Source: Ruminococcus turbiniformis (lineage in GTDB: Bacteria; Bacillota; Clostridia; Lachnospirales; Lachnospiraceae). From it: a DNA stretch of 61,284 nt. The notes beneath the pieces are model-generated. The model was not told where the DNA came from. It searched no databases and saw only the letters and a program-made list of their open reading frames with translations. The translations under genes were made by a program, and so were the position numbers. This document shows, piece after piece, positions 45,165 to 54,600 of the stretch. The stretch lies in the NCBI RefSeq assembly GCF_020687545.1, contig NZ_JAJEQX010000025.1:1-61284 (forward strand). The letters run 5' to 3'. Position 1 is the stretch's first letter. Every line of letters starts with the position of its first letter.

Positions 45165-45216
45165 GCGTTTTCGCCGGGATCGTAATTACAGAGCTTCTGC
45201 CCGTTGCCATACACAG

Positions 45217-45246
45217 GAAAAAGCGGCCCGAAACGGCCGCTTTTTC
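45217..45246. terminator. Bidirectional terminator between AEC and ABC permease genes
   Basis: A stem GAAAAAGCGGCC / GGCCGCTTTTTC with a small loop. The A and T runs on both sides let it serve the converging plus-strand pduL operon and the minus-strand ABC operon. Confidence 0.88.
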
Positions 45247-45283
45247 AGTTATTCCATATCTTTGTATTATTTTATTTCTCAGA

Positions 45284-48200
45284 TCATTCCACGCTCTTTA
45301 ATGATTCCACCATATTGATCCGCTTCAGCTTGAAGTACATCGCCCCGTTTACAAGACAGGAGAAAAGGATCGTCAGAAGGAACCCATACAGGAAACTGAC
45401 TGCGTTGATATTTCGTCCGAACATCACAGAATCGATCTCCACTGTCACAATAATAAACTGATGGAGAATCTTCCCGAGCACCATTCCGAACAGTGCCCCG
45501 ATCAGGGTGAGCACAATGTTTTCCCTGTACACGTATGCGGACACTTCCCCGTTGTAGAATCCGAGCACCTTCAGCGTGGCAAGTTCTCTCTGCCGCTCCG
45601 TGATGTTGATATTGTTCAGATTGTACAGCACCACAAACGCAAGCATTCCCGCCGATATAATCAGAACTACGATAACCGCATCCAGAGCGCTTAACATGTC
45701 GTTGACCTGATCCACAAGATCCGTCGTGTAGCTGACGCTTAAAGCACCCTCCAGCTTCAGAATATCCTCACCGACTTTTTCCGCCTCCGCAGACGTGCGG
45801 TCCGGCACTTTGTAAAGTACGGAATTGTATTCGGGCTCTCCGCCGTAAACCGACTCATAGAGCGCCGGCGTCATGTAGAGATAATGCCCCATGTAGTTTT
45901 CACATACTGCACTGATCTGTACGTTCAGATCCCCCTTATCCTCATCCCGGATGGTGATCGTGTCACCCGGCTTTACGCCCAGCTCCTTCGCCATCTTCTC
46001 CGTCAGCACGGCACCCTCATCGGTCAGTTCGTACCTTTCATCTGTGATACGGTCTTTCAGAACCGTAAAATTGCTGAACTGTTCCACGTCTTCCGGAACA
46101 CTCAGATAAACATCATACCATCCGTCCCCGGTTCCCACTGAGATCTGCGTGAGAAGTCCTTCCGCGGAGTCCGTTACATTGTCATATTCCTGGAGATCGG
46201 CAAATACCTGATCTCTCTCCTCCTGGGATGCGCTGTCATTTAATATCACATTGCCGTCATAGAGCTGAATCTCATCGTACTGCCTCTCTACAATCGCAAA
46301 GATCGAATCCTTGATTCCGAATCCGACCAGCATCAGGGCCATACATCCTCCGATGCCGAACACCGTCATGAAAAGACGTTTCTTATAGCGCACCAGATTG
46401 CGTACGCTCGCTTTCCACGAGAAGTTCAGCCGTTTCCAGACAAACGGAATCCTCTCGAGCAGCACCCGCTGACCATGTTTGGGCGCAGGCGGACGCATCA
46501 GTTCAGCCGCCTGCGCTTTCAGCTCGCTGGAACATGCCATAAATGTGGCCGCCAGGGTACAGACAAGCGACGCCGCCGCTGCGCCAAGCCCGTACTGAAA
46601 ATTATAGGGCAGCTGAATCGTATGCATATGCTGGTACATGATTCCGTAGGCAGTGATAATAATATACGGAAAGATCTTCTCTCCGATCAGGAACCCGATC
46701 ACACTTCCCGCCACAGTGGCCAGAAGCGCATATCCCAGATATTTTCCCGCAATAGAATGCCTTTCATATCCAAGCGCCTTAAGCGTACCGATCTGGGTTC
46801 TCTGCTCTTCCACCATACGCGTCATCGTTGTCAGACTGATGAGCGCTGCCACGAGGAAGAAAATCACAGGGAACACTTCTCCGATGGCTCTCATTCTGTC
46901 TGCATTGTCTCCGTATCCTGTATATTCCGGAAGATTACTGCGGTCATAGACATACCAGACCGGCTCCTCCATATCTGCGAGCCGGGCCTCCGCGTCCGCA
47001 AGATCCGCCTGAGCATCCGCAATCTGCTGCTCACCGTCCGCGATCTCTGCCTGGGCTTCCGCCTCGCCGTCATAGTATTCTTCCCATCCGTCTGCGATCT
47101 CCTGCTCGCCGGATGTAATCTCCGCCTGAGCGTCCGCGATCTGCTGTTCTCCGGACGTGATCTGCTCCCATCCGCTGTTAATCTGTGCCTGAGCGGACTC
47201 AAGCTCTGCCTTTGCCGACTCAATCTGTGCCTGAGCATCCGCAATCGCCGTCTCGCCTTTCTGGATCTCCTCATACATCGCTCTTAACGTCGCCATCGTG
47301 ACATCATCCGTCTGCCCGCTGGACGCAAGAGCGTTGTACTGCTCTTTCACAGCGTTGAGCTGGTCAATCTGCGCATTCAGGCTGTCAATGTTGGCATTGA
47401 GCTCTTCCTGCCCCGAATCCACCTGAGCCTGACTGTCATTTAACTGCTGTCTGAAATTCTGAAGTTCCGTAATGGAGGATTCCAGCTCACTTTTTCCGCT
47501 GTCCAGTTCCGCCTGGGCATCCTCCAGTTTCTGTCGTGCATCGGCGAGTTCCTGCTCCGCCTCGGCTTTTCCTTCTTCCAGTTCTGTCTGCGCGTCGGCA
47601 AGCTGCTGGCGTCCGTCCTCGATCTCCGTCTCGGCGTCCGCCATAATCTCGTCATACCTTGCCTTCTCCCGGTCCGCGCTGATCGCCTCCACATTGTCGA
47701 TCACTTCGCTGACCCGGTTGTCGTACTCATCGGTAAACGCGGTCAGGTTTTTCGCGCCTTCTGCCTGTGCGTAGATCTCGGTGTATACATCCAGAGTGAA
47801 GCTCTCTTCCGGCACACATACAAAAGCACTCACCGTACCATTTCCGATCGTCGTGCTTCCCCTCTGAAACGCAATGTAAGCCGGGCTGCTCACAGCGCCT
47901 GTGATCGTAAATGTATCTGTGGTAAGTGTGTCTGTGATCTCATCTCCCGTCCCGCTTGAAAACGTAATCGTATCTCCGATCTCAAGGCTGCTCTCATTTA
48001 GAAAGTCCACATCCATGGCGCATTCGTTTTCCGTCTCCGGAAGTCGCCCCTCTTCCAGCTGAACCTGGTTCATCGACGGAAGCAGAGACATCACATGAAC
48101 AACAATCTGGTTCTCTCCTTCCGTACAGAGCGCATCCACCGAATATCCGCCCTCAGCGTCACTGATCCCGTCCACCTCTTTAATCGCGGCTATATCGTCA

Positions 48201-48412
48201 TCCGTAAGTCCCAGCGTACTGATCACCTGGATATCCATCATATTTTTTTCATCAAAATACGCGTCCCCCGAGTAACGCATATCGGGCTCAGAGGCACGGA
48301 TTCCTGAAAAAAACGCACATCCGATCGCAACGATAAAGAAGATAGACAGGAAACGCCCCAGACTGCGCCGGATCTCCATAAAAAAATCTTTTCTCAACGC
48401 CTTCTTTTTCAT
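45284..48412 (-). CDS. FtsX-like ABC permease with long extracytoplasmic coiled coil
   Basis: A 1042-residue MacB/FtsX-type permease with two FtsX domains (helices about 535-650 and 920-1035) and one N-terminal helix. Residues about 245-495 form an Ala/Glu/Gln-rich heptad region with repeated IADAQAEI/GEQQIADA-type units, predicted to be a very long outside-facing coiled coil. Such VexB-like permeases occur widely in Firmicutes. The role, whether in export, peptide resistance or cell-wall enzyme control, is not known. It follows its ATPase by 9 bases. Confidence 0.9.
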   Translation of the reverse strand: MKKKALRKDFFMEIRRSLGRFLSIFFIVAIGCAFFSGIRASEPDMRYSGDAYFDEKNMMDIQVISTLGLTDDDIAAIKEVDGISDAEGGYSVDALCTEGENQIVVHVMSLLPSMNQVQLEEGRLPETENECAMDVDFLNESSLEIGDTITFSSGTGDEITDTLTTDTFTITGAVSSPAYIAFQRGSTTIGNGTVSAFVCVPEESFTLDVYTEIYAQAEGAKNLTAFTDEYDNRVSEVIDNVEAISADREKARYDEIMADAETEIEDGRQQLADAQTELEEGKAEAEQELADARQKLEDAQAELDSGKSELESSITELQNFRQQLNDSQAQVDSGQEELNANIDSLNAQIDQLNAVKEQYNALASSGQTDDVTMATLRAMYEEIQKGETAIADAQAQIESAKAELESAQAQINSGWEQITSGEQQIADAQAEITSGEQEIADGWEEYYDGEAEAQAEIADGEQQIADAQADLADAEARLADMEEPVWYVYDRSNLPEYTGYGDNADRMRAIGEVFPVIFFLVAALISLTTMTRMVEEQRTQIGTLKALGYERHSIAGKYLGYALLATVAGSVIGFLIGEKIFPYIIITAYGIMYQHMHTIQLPYNFQYGLGAAAASLVCTLAATFMACSSELKAQAAELMRPPAPKHGQRVLLERIPFVWKRLNFSWKASVRNLVRYKKRLFMTVFGIGGCMALMLVGFGIKDSIFAIVERQYDEIQLYDGNVILNDSASQEERDQVFADLQEYDNVTDSAEGLLTQISVGTGDGWYDVYLSVPEDVEQFSNFTVLKDRITDERYELTDEGAVLTEKMAKELGVKPGDTITIRDEDKGDLNVQISAVCENYMGHYLYMTPALYESVYGGEPEYNSVLYKVPDRTSAEAEKVGEDILKLEGALSVSYTTDLVDQVNDMLSALDAVIVVLIISAGMLAFVVLYNLNNINITERQRELATLKVLGFYNGEVSAYVYRENIVLTLIGALFGMVLGKILHQFIIVTVEIDSVMFGRNINAVSFLYGFLLTILFSCLVNGAMYFKLKRINMVESLKSVE

Positions 48413-48421
48413 CTGTTTCCC

Positions 48422-49126
48422 CTACCATTCTATCTCGTCAATCGATATCGGATGTCTGTTGACCTCCATATGTGATACCCGCCCGTTTTTAATATGTATC
48501 AGACGGTCTGCCATCGGTGCGATGGCCTGGTTGTGGGTTATAACAATGACCGTCATTCCTCTCTCCCTGCACATATTCTGCAGAAGCTTTAAGATCGCCT
48601 TTCCTGTATTGTAGTCGAGAGCGCCGGTGGGTTCGTCGCAAAGCAGCAGTTTCGGATTCTTCGCAAGTGCTCTGGCAATGGATACCCTCTGCTGTTCTCC
48701 TCCTGAGAGCTGTGCCGGGAAGTTGTCAAGCCGGTCGCCCAGCCCCACCTCTTCGAGCACCTCCTTTGCGTCCAGAGGGTTTCTGCAGATCTGAAGAGCC
48801 AGTTCCACATTCTCCAGCGCAGTCAGATTGGGGACCAGGTTATAAAACTGAAACACAAAACCGATATCTTCCCGTCTGTACCCGGTCAGCTGCCTGGCAT
48901 TGTACGCGGTGACATCCTGTCCGTCTACGATAAGCTTTCCGCTTGTAGCCGTATCCATCCCGCCGAGGATATTGAGTACTGTCGTCTTTCCGGCACCGCT
49001 GGGTCCTACGATGACTACAAACTCTCCTTTGCTGATTGCAAAGCTGATCCTGTCTGCGGCGCGGATTTCCACTTCGCCCATCCGGTAAATCTTCGTAATA
49101 TCATCCAACTTTACAAATTCATCCAT
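48422..49126 (-). CDS. ABC transporter ATP-binding protein, MacB/LolD type
   Basis: A 234-residue ATPase. Walker A is GPSGAGKTT (about 37-45), signature [15 protein letters not shown], Walker [12 protein letters not shown], and the switch histidine is in VITHNQ. It powers the FtsX-like permease encoded immediately downstream. ATG at 49126 follows GGGAG at eight bases; the frame to 49141 starts with a GTG lacking proper spacing. An extended -10 promoter (TGTTATAAT, 49212-49204) lies upstream. Confidence 0.93.
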   Translation of the reverse strand: MDEFVKLDDITKIYRMGEVEIRAADRISFAISKGEFVVIVGPSGAGKTTVLNILGGMDTATSGKLIVDGQDVTAYNARQLTGYRREDIGFVFQFYNLVPNLTALENVELALQICRNPLDAKEVLEEVGLGDRLDNFPAQLSGGEQQRVSIARALAKNPKLLLCDEPTGALDYNTGKAILKLLQNMCRERGMTVIVITHNQAIAPMADRLIHIKNGRVSHMEVNRHPISIDEIEW

Positions 49127-49203
49127 ATGTAATTCTCCCACAAGTATTTTCCCGCAAACCGGCGCTGCAAACTTTACCTTTGCAACGCCTCATTTTGGAA
49201 TAC

Positions 49204-49212
49204 ATTATAACA
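49204..49212 (-). promoter_or_regulatory. Extended -10 promoter of the ABC pair
   Basis: On the minus strand TGTTATAAT forms an extended -10; no good -35 is seen. It lies about 80 bases before the ATPase start, in the short gap after the MFS gene. Confidence 0.45.
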
Positions 49213-49248
49213 TGGAATATCAGGGATTTGCCAGATTTCAGATTATTT

Positions 49249-50496
49249 TCATACTTTTTTCGGTGCGTCTGCCCGCACTGCAAAGCGGAACAGAATCAGC
49301 CCCACAAAGAACATGACGGCAAGTGTACTGACGCCGATGTTAATGCTTCCCGTCACCTGACTCATAAAGGATACAAGCGCTGTTCCGAGAACGGACGCGC
49401 CTTTTCCGCAGATATCATAGATTCCGAAATACTCTCCCGACTTCTCTGCCGGAATAATCTTCGCATAATAGGATCTTGAAAGCGCCTGAACCGTCCCCTG
49501 GAAGAGGCCGACTGCAACCGCCAGAATCCAGAAATCAAGCTGGCTGTCCAGCCAGTACGCATAGACCGCAATACAGAAATACGCCGCGATACAGACCGTA
49601 ATCACTTTTTCCGGCGCAATCTTCTTTATCATTCTGCTGAAAATCAGCACAGACGGGAACGCCACGATCTGCGTCACAAGAAGAGCAAGAAGCAGTCCCG
49701 TGCTGTCCAGCCCGAGGGCCTGTCCATAGGCGGTCGCCATATCGATCACCGTGTAAACTCCGTCGATATAGAAAAAGAACGCAAGCAGAAAAAGAAGAAT
49801 TCTCTTATCTTTTTTCAGTTCCATAAATGTATGGCCGAGCCTGCGGAAACTTTCCCGTACCACATGTTCTCCCGAATCGGAAAAATACTTCTGCCTGTAT
49901 GACTTAAGAAGCGGAATGGAAGAGCAGAGCCACCAGAGCGCTGTGATGACAAACGCCAGTATCATCGCCGTCTGCATGCCGATACCCATGCTGCCCGAAC
50001 CGAGCACGATCACAAGGCAGACGATAAACGGGATGCAGCTTCCGATATACCCCCATGCATATCCGTGGGAAGATACTGTATCCATCCGTTCCGGCACCGT
50101 CACGTCAGTGAGCATCGCATCATAGAAGACAAGACTCGCCGAATACCCCGTCTTCGCGATCACAAAGATCACAAGGAACCAGATCCAGGACGAAAGGAAT
50201 CCCAAAACAATACACCCCAGGACGCCGATTCCCATGGCCGCCGCAAAGATCACTTTTTTATAATTTTTCGTGTCTGCCACCGCTCCGAGCGTGGGGCCTA
50301 ACAGCGCCACAAGAAGGGTGCAGATGGAAGTCGCGTACCCCCAGTACGCGAGATAATCCACGTCCGATATTCCCGCATTTCCCGCAAGGAAATTAAAATA
50401 GATCGGAAAAATCGTGGAAACCATCAGCGTAAATGCGGAATTACCCACATCATACAGTATCCACTTTTTTTCAAGTGAAGTTAGTTTTAATTTCAT
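49249..50496 (-). CDS. UMF1-type MFS transporter
   Basis: A 415-residue major facilitator protein with 12 helices, related to Atg22/UMF1 proteins. The opening KKWILYDVGNSAFTLMVSTIFP and the loop SYYAKIIPAEKSGEYFGIYD are characteristic of the family. Substrate is not known; some relatives export amino acids or are permeases of unknown use. It stands alone between the ABC pair and the phospholipase-like gene, on the same strand. Confidence 0.88.
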   Translation of the reverse strand: MKLKLTSLEKKWILYDVGNSAFTLMVSTIFPIYFNFLAGNAGISDVDYLAYWGYATSICTLLVALLGPTLGAVADTKNYKKVIFAAAMGIGVLGCIVLGFLSSWIWFLVIFVIAKTGYSASLVFYDAMLTDVTVPERMDTVSSHGYAWGYIGSCIPFIVCLVIVLGSGSMGIGMQTAMILAFVITALWWLCSSIPLLKSYRQKYFSDSGEHVVRESFRRLGHTFMELKKDKRILLFLLAFFFYIDGVYTVIDMATAYGQALGLDSTGLLLALLVTQIVAFPSVLIFSRMIKKIAPEKVITVCIAAYFCIAVYAYWLDSQLDFWILAVAVGLFQGTVQALSRSYYAKIIPAEKSGEYFGIYDICGKGASVLGTALVSFMSQVTGSINIGVSTLAVMFFVGLILFRFAVRADAPKKV

Positions 50497-50532
50497 GACT
50501 GTAAACCTCTTTCTGATTTGTATTCTGTCTCC

Positions 50533-51354
50533 CTACAACCGAAGATCCTTCCATTCTTCGCCTGCACCGAACGTGCGGCCAAACCGCGCCGGCAGATCCG
50601 CATCTTCAAAAATCGACTTCTGATACTGGATAATGAGTCCCGCTGCCATCGGGACAGCACCCGCATACAGACGTTTTAAAAGTCTGCAGTAATCTCTGCA
50701 AGCCGGGTTCGGCTCCAGGCTCATAACCATCCCATGAAGGGAATCATACTTTCCGGTCAGCTTCATTCCGCCGAAAAGAAGTCTCCGCCTGCCCATCCCC
50801 GGAGCAAGGAGGATTTTGTGACACAGAATCATGGAGCGCATGGCCTTCTCCACGGTATCCGCTGACAGATCGCGGAAAAACGGAGCGATAACCGCCGCAT
50901 TCTCATGGCTCGGATGAATATGCTTCGTCGCCAGGTACTGCACCGGATTGATATAATCTTCCTTCAGCAGCAGCCGGTCAAATTCCATCTCGATCTCCGA
51001 GTGAGATATTCCGCTTGTATCAATCATCTTTTCAATGTACGGATGACACTCACTGTCCAGAGCGAAATGGCAGATAAATCCGTAAATGTATGCTCTCGCC
51101 GCAGCCGGATCTTCTGACTTTCTGATCATTTCCAGGGCATGACGGAAAAATCCGTCAGCCGGTCTGTCATGCAGGTCATACCCCTGAGCGCTGACCGGAT
51201 TTTTCATAAGAGGCTTATAGTAGAAGAGAAGGTCCGGGCCATGTACTCCGGCGTCAAAGAGCTCGCGGTTGTTTTCAATGGAATTTTTAAGCGGGCGCGG
51301 AAGCGCGCTGATGACTTCTTTTCCAAATTTGTAGTGTGCATATGTTGTAGGCAT
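50533..51354 (-). CDS. Zinc-dependent phospholipase C family protein
   Basis: A 273-residue protein of the zinc-dependent phospholipase C/S1-P1 nuclease-like helical family. TYAHYKFG near the start, AGVHGPDLLFYY, FFRHALEMI, and the CHFALDSECHPYI motif give the histidines and aspartates that bind zinc. Unlike secreted clostridial alpha-toxins it has no signal peptide, so it is likely intracellular, and its substrate is not known. It is common as a stand-alone gene in Lachnospiraceae. Confidence 0.82.
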   Translation of the reverse strand: MPTTYAHYKFGKEVISALPRPLKNSIENNRELFDAGVHGPDLLFYYKPLMKNPVSAQGYDLHDRPADGFFRHALEMIRKSEDPAAARAYIYGFICHFALDSECHPYIEKMIDTSGISHSEIEMEFDRLLLKEDYINPVQYLATKHIHPSHENAAVIAPFFRDLSADTVEKAMRSMILCHKILLAPGMGRRRLLFGGMKLTGKYDSLHGMVMSLEPNPACRDYCRLLKRLYAGAVPMAAGLIIQYQKSIFEDADLPARFGRTFGAGEEWKDLRL

Positions 51355-51448
51355 AGTCTCTCCTCTTTTCTGTCCGTTTACCCGGTATATATATCATACC
51401 GACGTAAACTATTATCACATATCACGTCAGAAAAATCCAGTCTCACTC

Positions 51449-51477
51449 TTGACTTTTGTCCGGAGCGGCTCTATATT
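51449..51477 (+). promoter_or_regulatory. Predicted promoter of ssrA
   Basis: TTGACT at 51449-51454 and TATATT at 51472-51477, 17 bases apart. This would give a precursor with about 60 extra bases at the 5' end. A second TATAAT at 51522-51527, only 19 bases before the mature end, has no clear -35. Confidence 0.6.
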
Positions 51478-51545
51478 ATATATTGTGCAGTTATTCTGCG
51501 CTCTTTTGTACAGCTTTCATTTATAATGGCGACGAGCCAGAGTCA

Positions 51546-51890
51546 GGGCTTGTACTGGTTTCGACAGGGATCTTGAAGATGGAGAAGCTATCCGCAGGCT
51601 GATGCGTCAAATCGCAAACTTAAAATTAAACGCTAACGACAATTACGAATTAGCTGCAGCCTAATCGCTGCATGTCGGCTCCGGTGCACTCACACATCGG
51701 AAATCCGGCATCAAACATGTGAGAAACGATGACGGCAAAGCTTTGAGCCGTCAGGCGTATTATGAAGCTACCAAACCCGCAGGGATGTCAGTTTTCATGC
51801 GGCAGAGGGAATGAAAAAGAACTGACTATGATAGTAGAAGTACATGGGAGAGGTTTTTGGACGCGGGTTCGATTCCCGCCAGGTCCACCA
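51546..51890 (+). ncRNA. ssrA: Transfer-messenger RNA (tmRNA)
   Basis: The 5' end GGGCTTG pairs with CAGGTCC near the 3' end to form the acceptor stem (two wobble pairs), the T arm GGGTTCGATTCCC is present and CCA is encoded at 51888-51890. The tag frame starts with the GCA resume codon at 51614 and ends with TAA at 51662-51664; it encodes ANLKLNANDNYELAAA, matching clostridial tags. It rescues stalled ribosomes with SmpB. The strong plus-strand terminator at 51973-52006 would end it. Confidence 0.96.
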
Positions 51891-51900
51891 AAAATGCCTT

Positions 51901-51941
51901 ACTCGAACTATTTGACCCAAAAAAATTTGATGGGTTCGAGT
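51901..51941 (+). repeat. Hairpin directly after tmRNA
   Basis: Inverted repeat ACTCGAAC / GTTCGAGT (arms 51901-51908 and 51934-51941), followed by a short T run. The left arm is part of a 16-base sequence repeated at 52101-52116. It may be an attachment-site remnant or a weak terminator. Confidence 0.45.
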
Positions 51942-51972
51942 GAGTTTTTATAAACGTGGATTTATAGGGAAG

Positions 51973-52006
51973 ATCAGCATCTGAGAAATTCGATGCTGAT
52001 TTTTTC
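51973..52006 (+). terminator. Rho-independent terminator of ssrA
   Basis: A perfect 9-bp stem ATCAGCATC / GATGCTGAT with a 10-base loop, followed by TTTTTCTT. It lies about 80 bases after the tmRNA 3' end and inside the antisense recombinase frame. Confidence 0.85.
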
Positions 52007-53484
52007 TTATCCTTACTTTGACACGCGTCTTGACAATTTGTGGAACTTATGGCGCTGCGATTGGATTTTTCGAGTTTTGAGGATACCATCAAGTTTTTGC
52101 CCTTACTCGAACTATTCTCTGACAAAACATCACTGATAAGCCCATCCCCGAAGTAGGCTCGGAGATGGGCTTTGATTGTATCTATGAGAGTTTTGGCGCG
52201 CTCAGGGGTGGCGTGCTTGATTTTTATCAGATCGTCCTTGATAGGCTCCTGTAATTGGGCAAAGGGCGGAGCCAATTCAGCATCTACCTTAAGACCGCTT
52301 TCCGGGCCGTTACTAACAAGGAAACGCTCAAAGATAGCTTGATTCATGAGGCGTTTGATGGCGTCATCGGCATAGCGGTAAGTTTCTCCGCAGTTCTCGA
52401 TGATGTCCAATGCAGCTTTTAGATTGTCTATGATTGCCTCAAAAGCGGTATTATGGATGCGGATCTCATGCTCGATGGTCGCCAGCTCTTTGGCAATTTT
52501 CTGCTGTTCGGTTTTAAGCAGATCCAGAGGGATAGCGTTGCCATAGTGGGCTTCAAGCAGTTTTTGTCGCTTGTTCTCAAGTTTAGCTTTCTGGCCTTTC
52601 AGACCGTTCAGCTCTTTTTTGTATTTTTCTTTTTCGCTCTCTACCAGCGTGGTCACTTGTTTTTCCAGCATTATCCTCACTTCTACCGGTAGCTGATAGG
52701 AAACATAAATCTGCTCAATCGCTTCTTCGACAGCACTGATCAGAACGGCTTTGGTGGTGCATTCTGGATGCCGTTTGCTATGGCGACCAGCGCAGACGAA
52801 GTAGGGGTAAACAGTTCCGTCTTTTTTCTTTTCGTTGCTGACCATCATACGCTCACCACAGCAAGCGCAGTATATACTGCTTTTTAAAAAGTGTGGGTGT
52901 TTAAAGTTGCGCTCGCCATTGACTCGAGAAGCGAGAATGGTTTGCACCTTTTCCCATGTTTCTGCACTGACCAATGGTTCGTGACTTCCGGGATGCTCCA
53001 CACCTTTATACGTAACCACGCCCTTATAGTAGGGGTTTACCAATACCTTGTGGAGTGTTTTTAAGGTGATGGGTTGCGAGGGAATTCTTGGAGTGGAGCG
53101 AGTGTTCAGGCCACAGGCGGCTAGATGCTCCGCTAGGTCTGCCACCGTCCATTGGCCGGTAGAGTACTCCTCAAACGCCAACTTGATCAGTGGCGCTCTT
53201 TCTGGATCAATAGCAACAGTACGTGCTTCACGCCCTTTTTCGTCTATATCTCGTACATTTTTGTAACCGATAGGTGCTCGGCCAACGGTACCGCCGTTCT
53301 TGATTTTTTCGCCCATACCTTTCTTAACTTCTGTTGCCAGGTTCTGTGAGTAATATACAAAGCACTTGGATCTGACATTTTATAACGGATTTCTGAGTGG
53401 TATTGTGATTCAAAACCATGAGTATTACCGAGAATATTAAGTTGATTTTTGCGACAACATGTCTAAACAAGGAGGTTAACAAAA

Positions 53485-53907
53485 ATGGCACTACTGATGA
53501 ATGATACAGACATGAAACAAATGCTGGAATCTATCTGCCCGGAAGGGGAAACTTATCAGGGAGAAGCATGGGGGACGCTTATGTCGGGAACTGCGGAGAT
53601 GCTGGCATTGGGAGCCCTGAGCAATGTATCCTGCTATGTGGGCGTGACGGAGAAGTCACTGGTCATTGCCGTCCTTGAAACATTCGATATCTCACACATT
53701 TATGGAAAGATCTGTATTCCTTTCGATCAGTTTGATGAAGTGAAGATAAAAAAGGGGCTCGTACCATCCCAGCGGATTATTAAAATGAAAAGCGGAAAAA
53801 CGAAGCTCAAGCTTTCTCTGGTGAATAGCACCATAACCGCAAAAGTGAAAGACCAGAAACTGGGAATGCAGAAGATATGCGAGGCGTTGGAGAAGATCGC
53901 AAAATAA
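53485..53907 (+). CDS. Small PH-like hypothetical protein
   Basis: A 140-residue soluble protein without signal peptide or membrane helix. Alternating beta-strand-like segments (VSCYVGVTEKSLVIAVLETF, IPFDQFDEVKIKKGL, IIKMKSGKTKLKLSLV) with a final helix resemble bacterial pleckstrin-homology-like domains. I do not recognise a specific family. The ribosome site AAGGAGG is strong, so it is likely expressed. It lies alone between the recombinase relic and a divergent operon of membrane proteins. Confidence 0.7.
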   Translation: MALLMNDTDMKQMLESICPEGETYQGEAWGTLMSGTAEMLALGALSNVSCYVGVTEKSLVIAVLETFDISHIYGKICIPFDQFDEVKIKKGLVPSQRIIKMKSGKTKLKLSLVNSTITAKVKDQKLGMQKICEALEKIAK

Positions 53908-53940
53908 ATATCAGGAGATCCGGCAGCCGGGGAGAGAACT

Positions 53941-54600
53941 TTATGGTTCCCTCCTCTTTTTATAATGCTGGAAAAGGGCATATAGCCCCAGCAGCCCAAA
54001 AACAGCCAGCGTGATTTTTATCCCTGTCAACATACACCATACTCCGGCAATAAACAGCGCAATAATGGCGGCCACTAGTTTGCCCATGATCCGCTCCCTT
54101 TTATCCGGATTGCGGATGAGCTTTGTCAAAATCAGGAAAATCAGCAGGAGCACAGATACTGCAGAGCCAAACAGGAAAAAGACAATGCCCAGCTTATAGC
54201 TCACGGAAACGCCGTAGCCTTCTACATTGACTACATCTGTTTGTGCCGGGTTATATCGGATATCTATTTGTTCACCAACTTCAAATGGGCGGTTGGATGT
54301 CCATACGTTCCCAATCCCTGTGCAGAGGCTGCCCTTCGTGGTTTTATAGCGAACGACAGGCGCATAGAAATATCGGAAGGAATCATCAGCATCTCCCATC
54401 CTGCTTTCGTATCCCACAACTGTGCCCGTTGTGGTGTCGGTATAACTGGCTTCTTCTTGCTGGGCTGAATAGAGAATCCCCCCACCGATGAGCATAAAAC
54501 CAACTGTAAAAATCAGGATGAACAATCCGGCGCATAGCCTGATGCTCAATGGCCTCCTCCGGAGACTTCTCTTGTTCGTATTGTCTTCTTGTGCGCCCAT
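53941..54600 (-). CDS. DUF3592 membrane protein
   Basis: A 219-residue protein with one helix near the N-terminus (about 22-47), an extracytoplasmic DUF3592 domain (GTVVGYESR...YYAPVVRYKT-like pattern, with FEVGEQIDIRYNPAQ), and two helices in the second half. DUF3592 proteins are widespread with no known role. Its start overlaps the end of the serine hydrolase gene by 55 bases in another frame, so the two are translated together. Confidence 0.8.
   Translation of the reverse strand: MGAQEDNTNKRSLRRRPLSIRLCAGLFILIFTVGFMLIGGGILYSAQQEEASYTDTTTGTVVGYESRMGDADDSFRYFYAPVVRYKTTKGSLCTGIGNVWTSNRPFEVGEQIDIRYNPAQTDVVNVEGYGVSVSYKLGIVFFLFGSAVSVLLLIFLILTKLIRNPDKRERIMGKLVAAIIALFIAGVWCMLTGIKITLAVFGLLGLYALFQHYKKRREP

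Larger units (their letters stand above)
51897..52116. repeat. 16-bp direct repeat flanking 204-bp unit
   Basis: CCTTACTCGAACTATT occurs at 51897-51912 and again at 52101-52116. In the recombinase frame it gives two copies of NSSSK. It could mark a nested att-like junction or a local duplication at the end of the recombinase gene. Confidence 0.55.
51826..53316 (-). pseudogene. Truncated large serine recombinase abutting ssrA
   Basis: A 496-residue frame that begins inside a large serine recombinase. KNGGTVGRAPIGYKN opens the recombinase domain (Pfam PF07508 type), a zinc ribbon follows (CACCGERMM and a later Cys), then a long coiled coil. The frame is open further upstream to about 53373 and reads FVYYSQNLATEVKKGM, typical of the end of the catalytic domain, but then meets TAA; the resolvase domain with the active serine is missing. 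At the other end the frame runs through the ssrA terminator into the tmRNA 3' end, giving LAGIEPASKN. It is very likely inactive, a remnant of an element integrated at ssrA. Confidence 0.8.

Noticed and set aside
49249..51545. CRISPR array or riboswitch in the gaps of the housekeeping region
   Set aside because: No spaced direct repeats and no recognisable aptamer core; gaps are short and explained by promoters and terminators.
51762..51953. 63-residue plus-strand frame
   Set aside because: Lies within the tmRNA 3' half and its terminator region.
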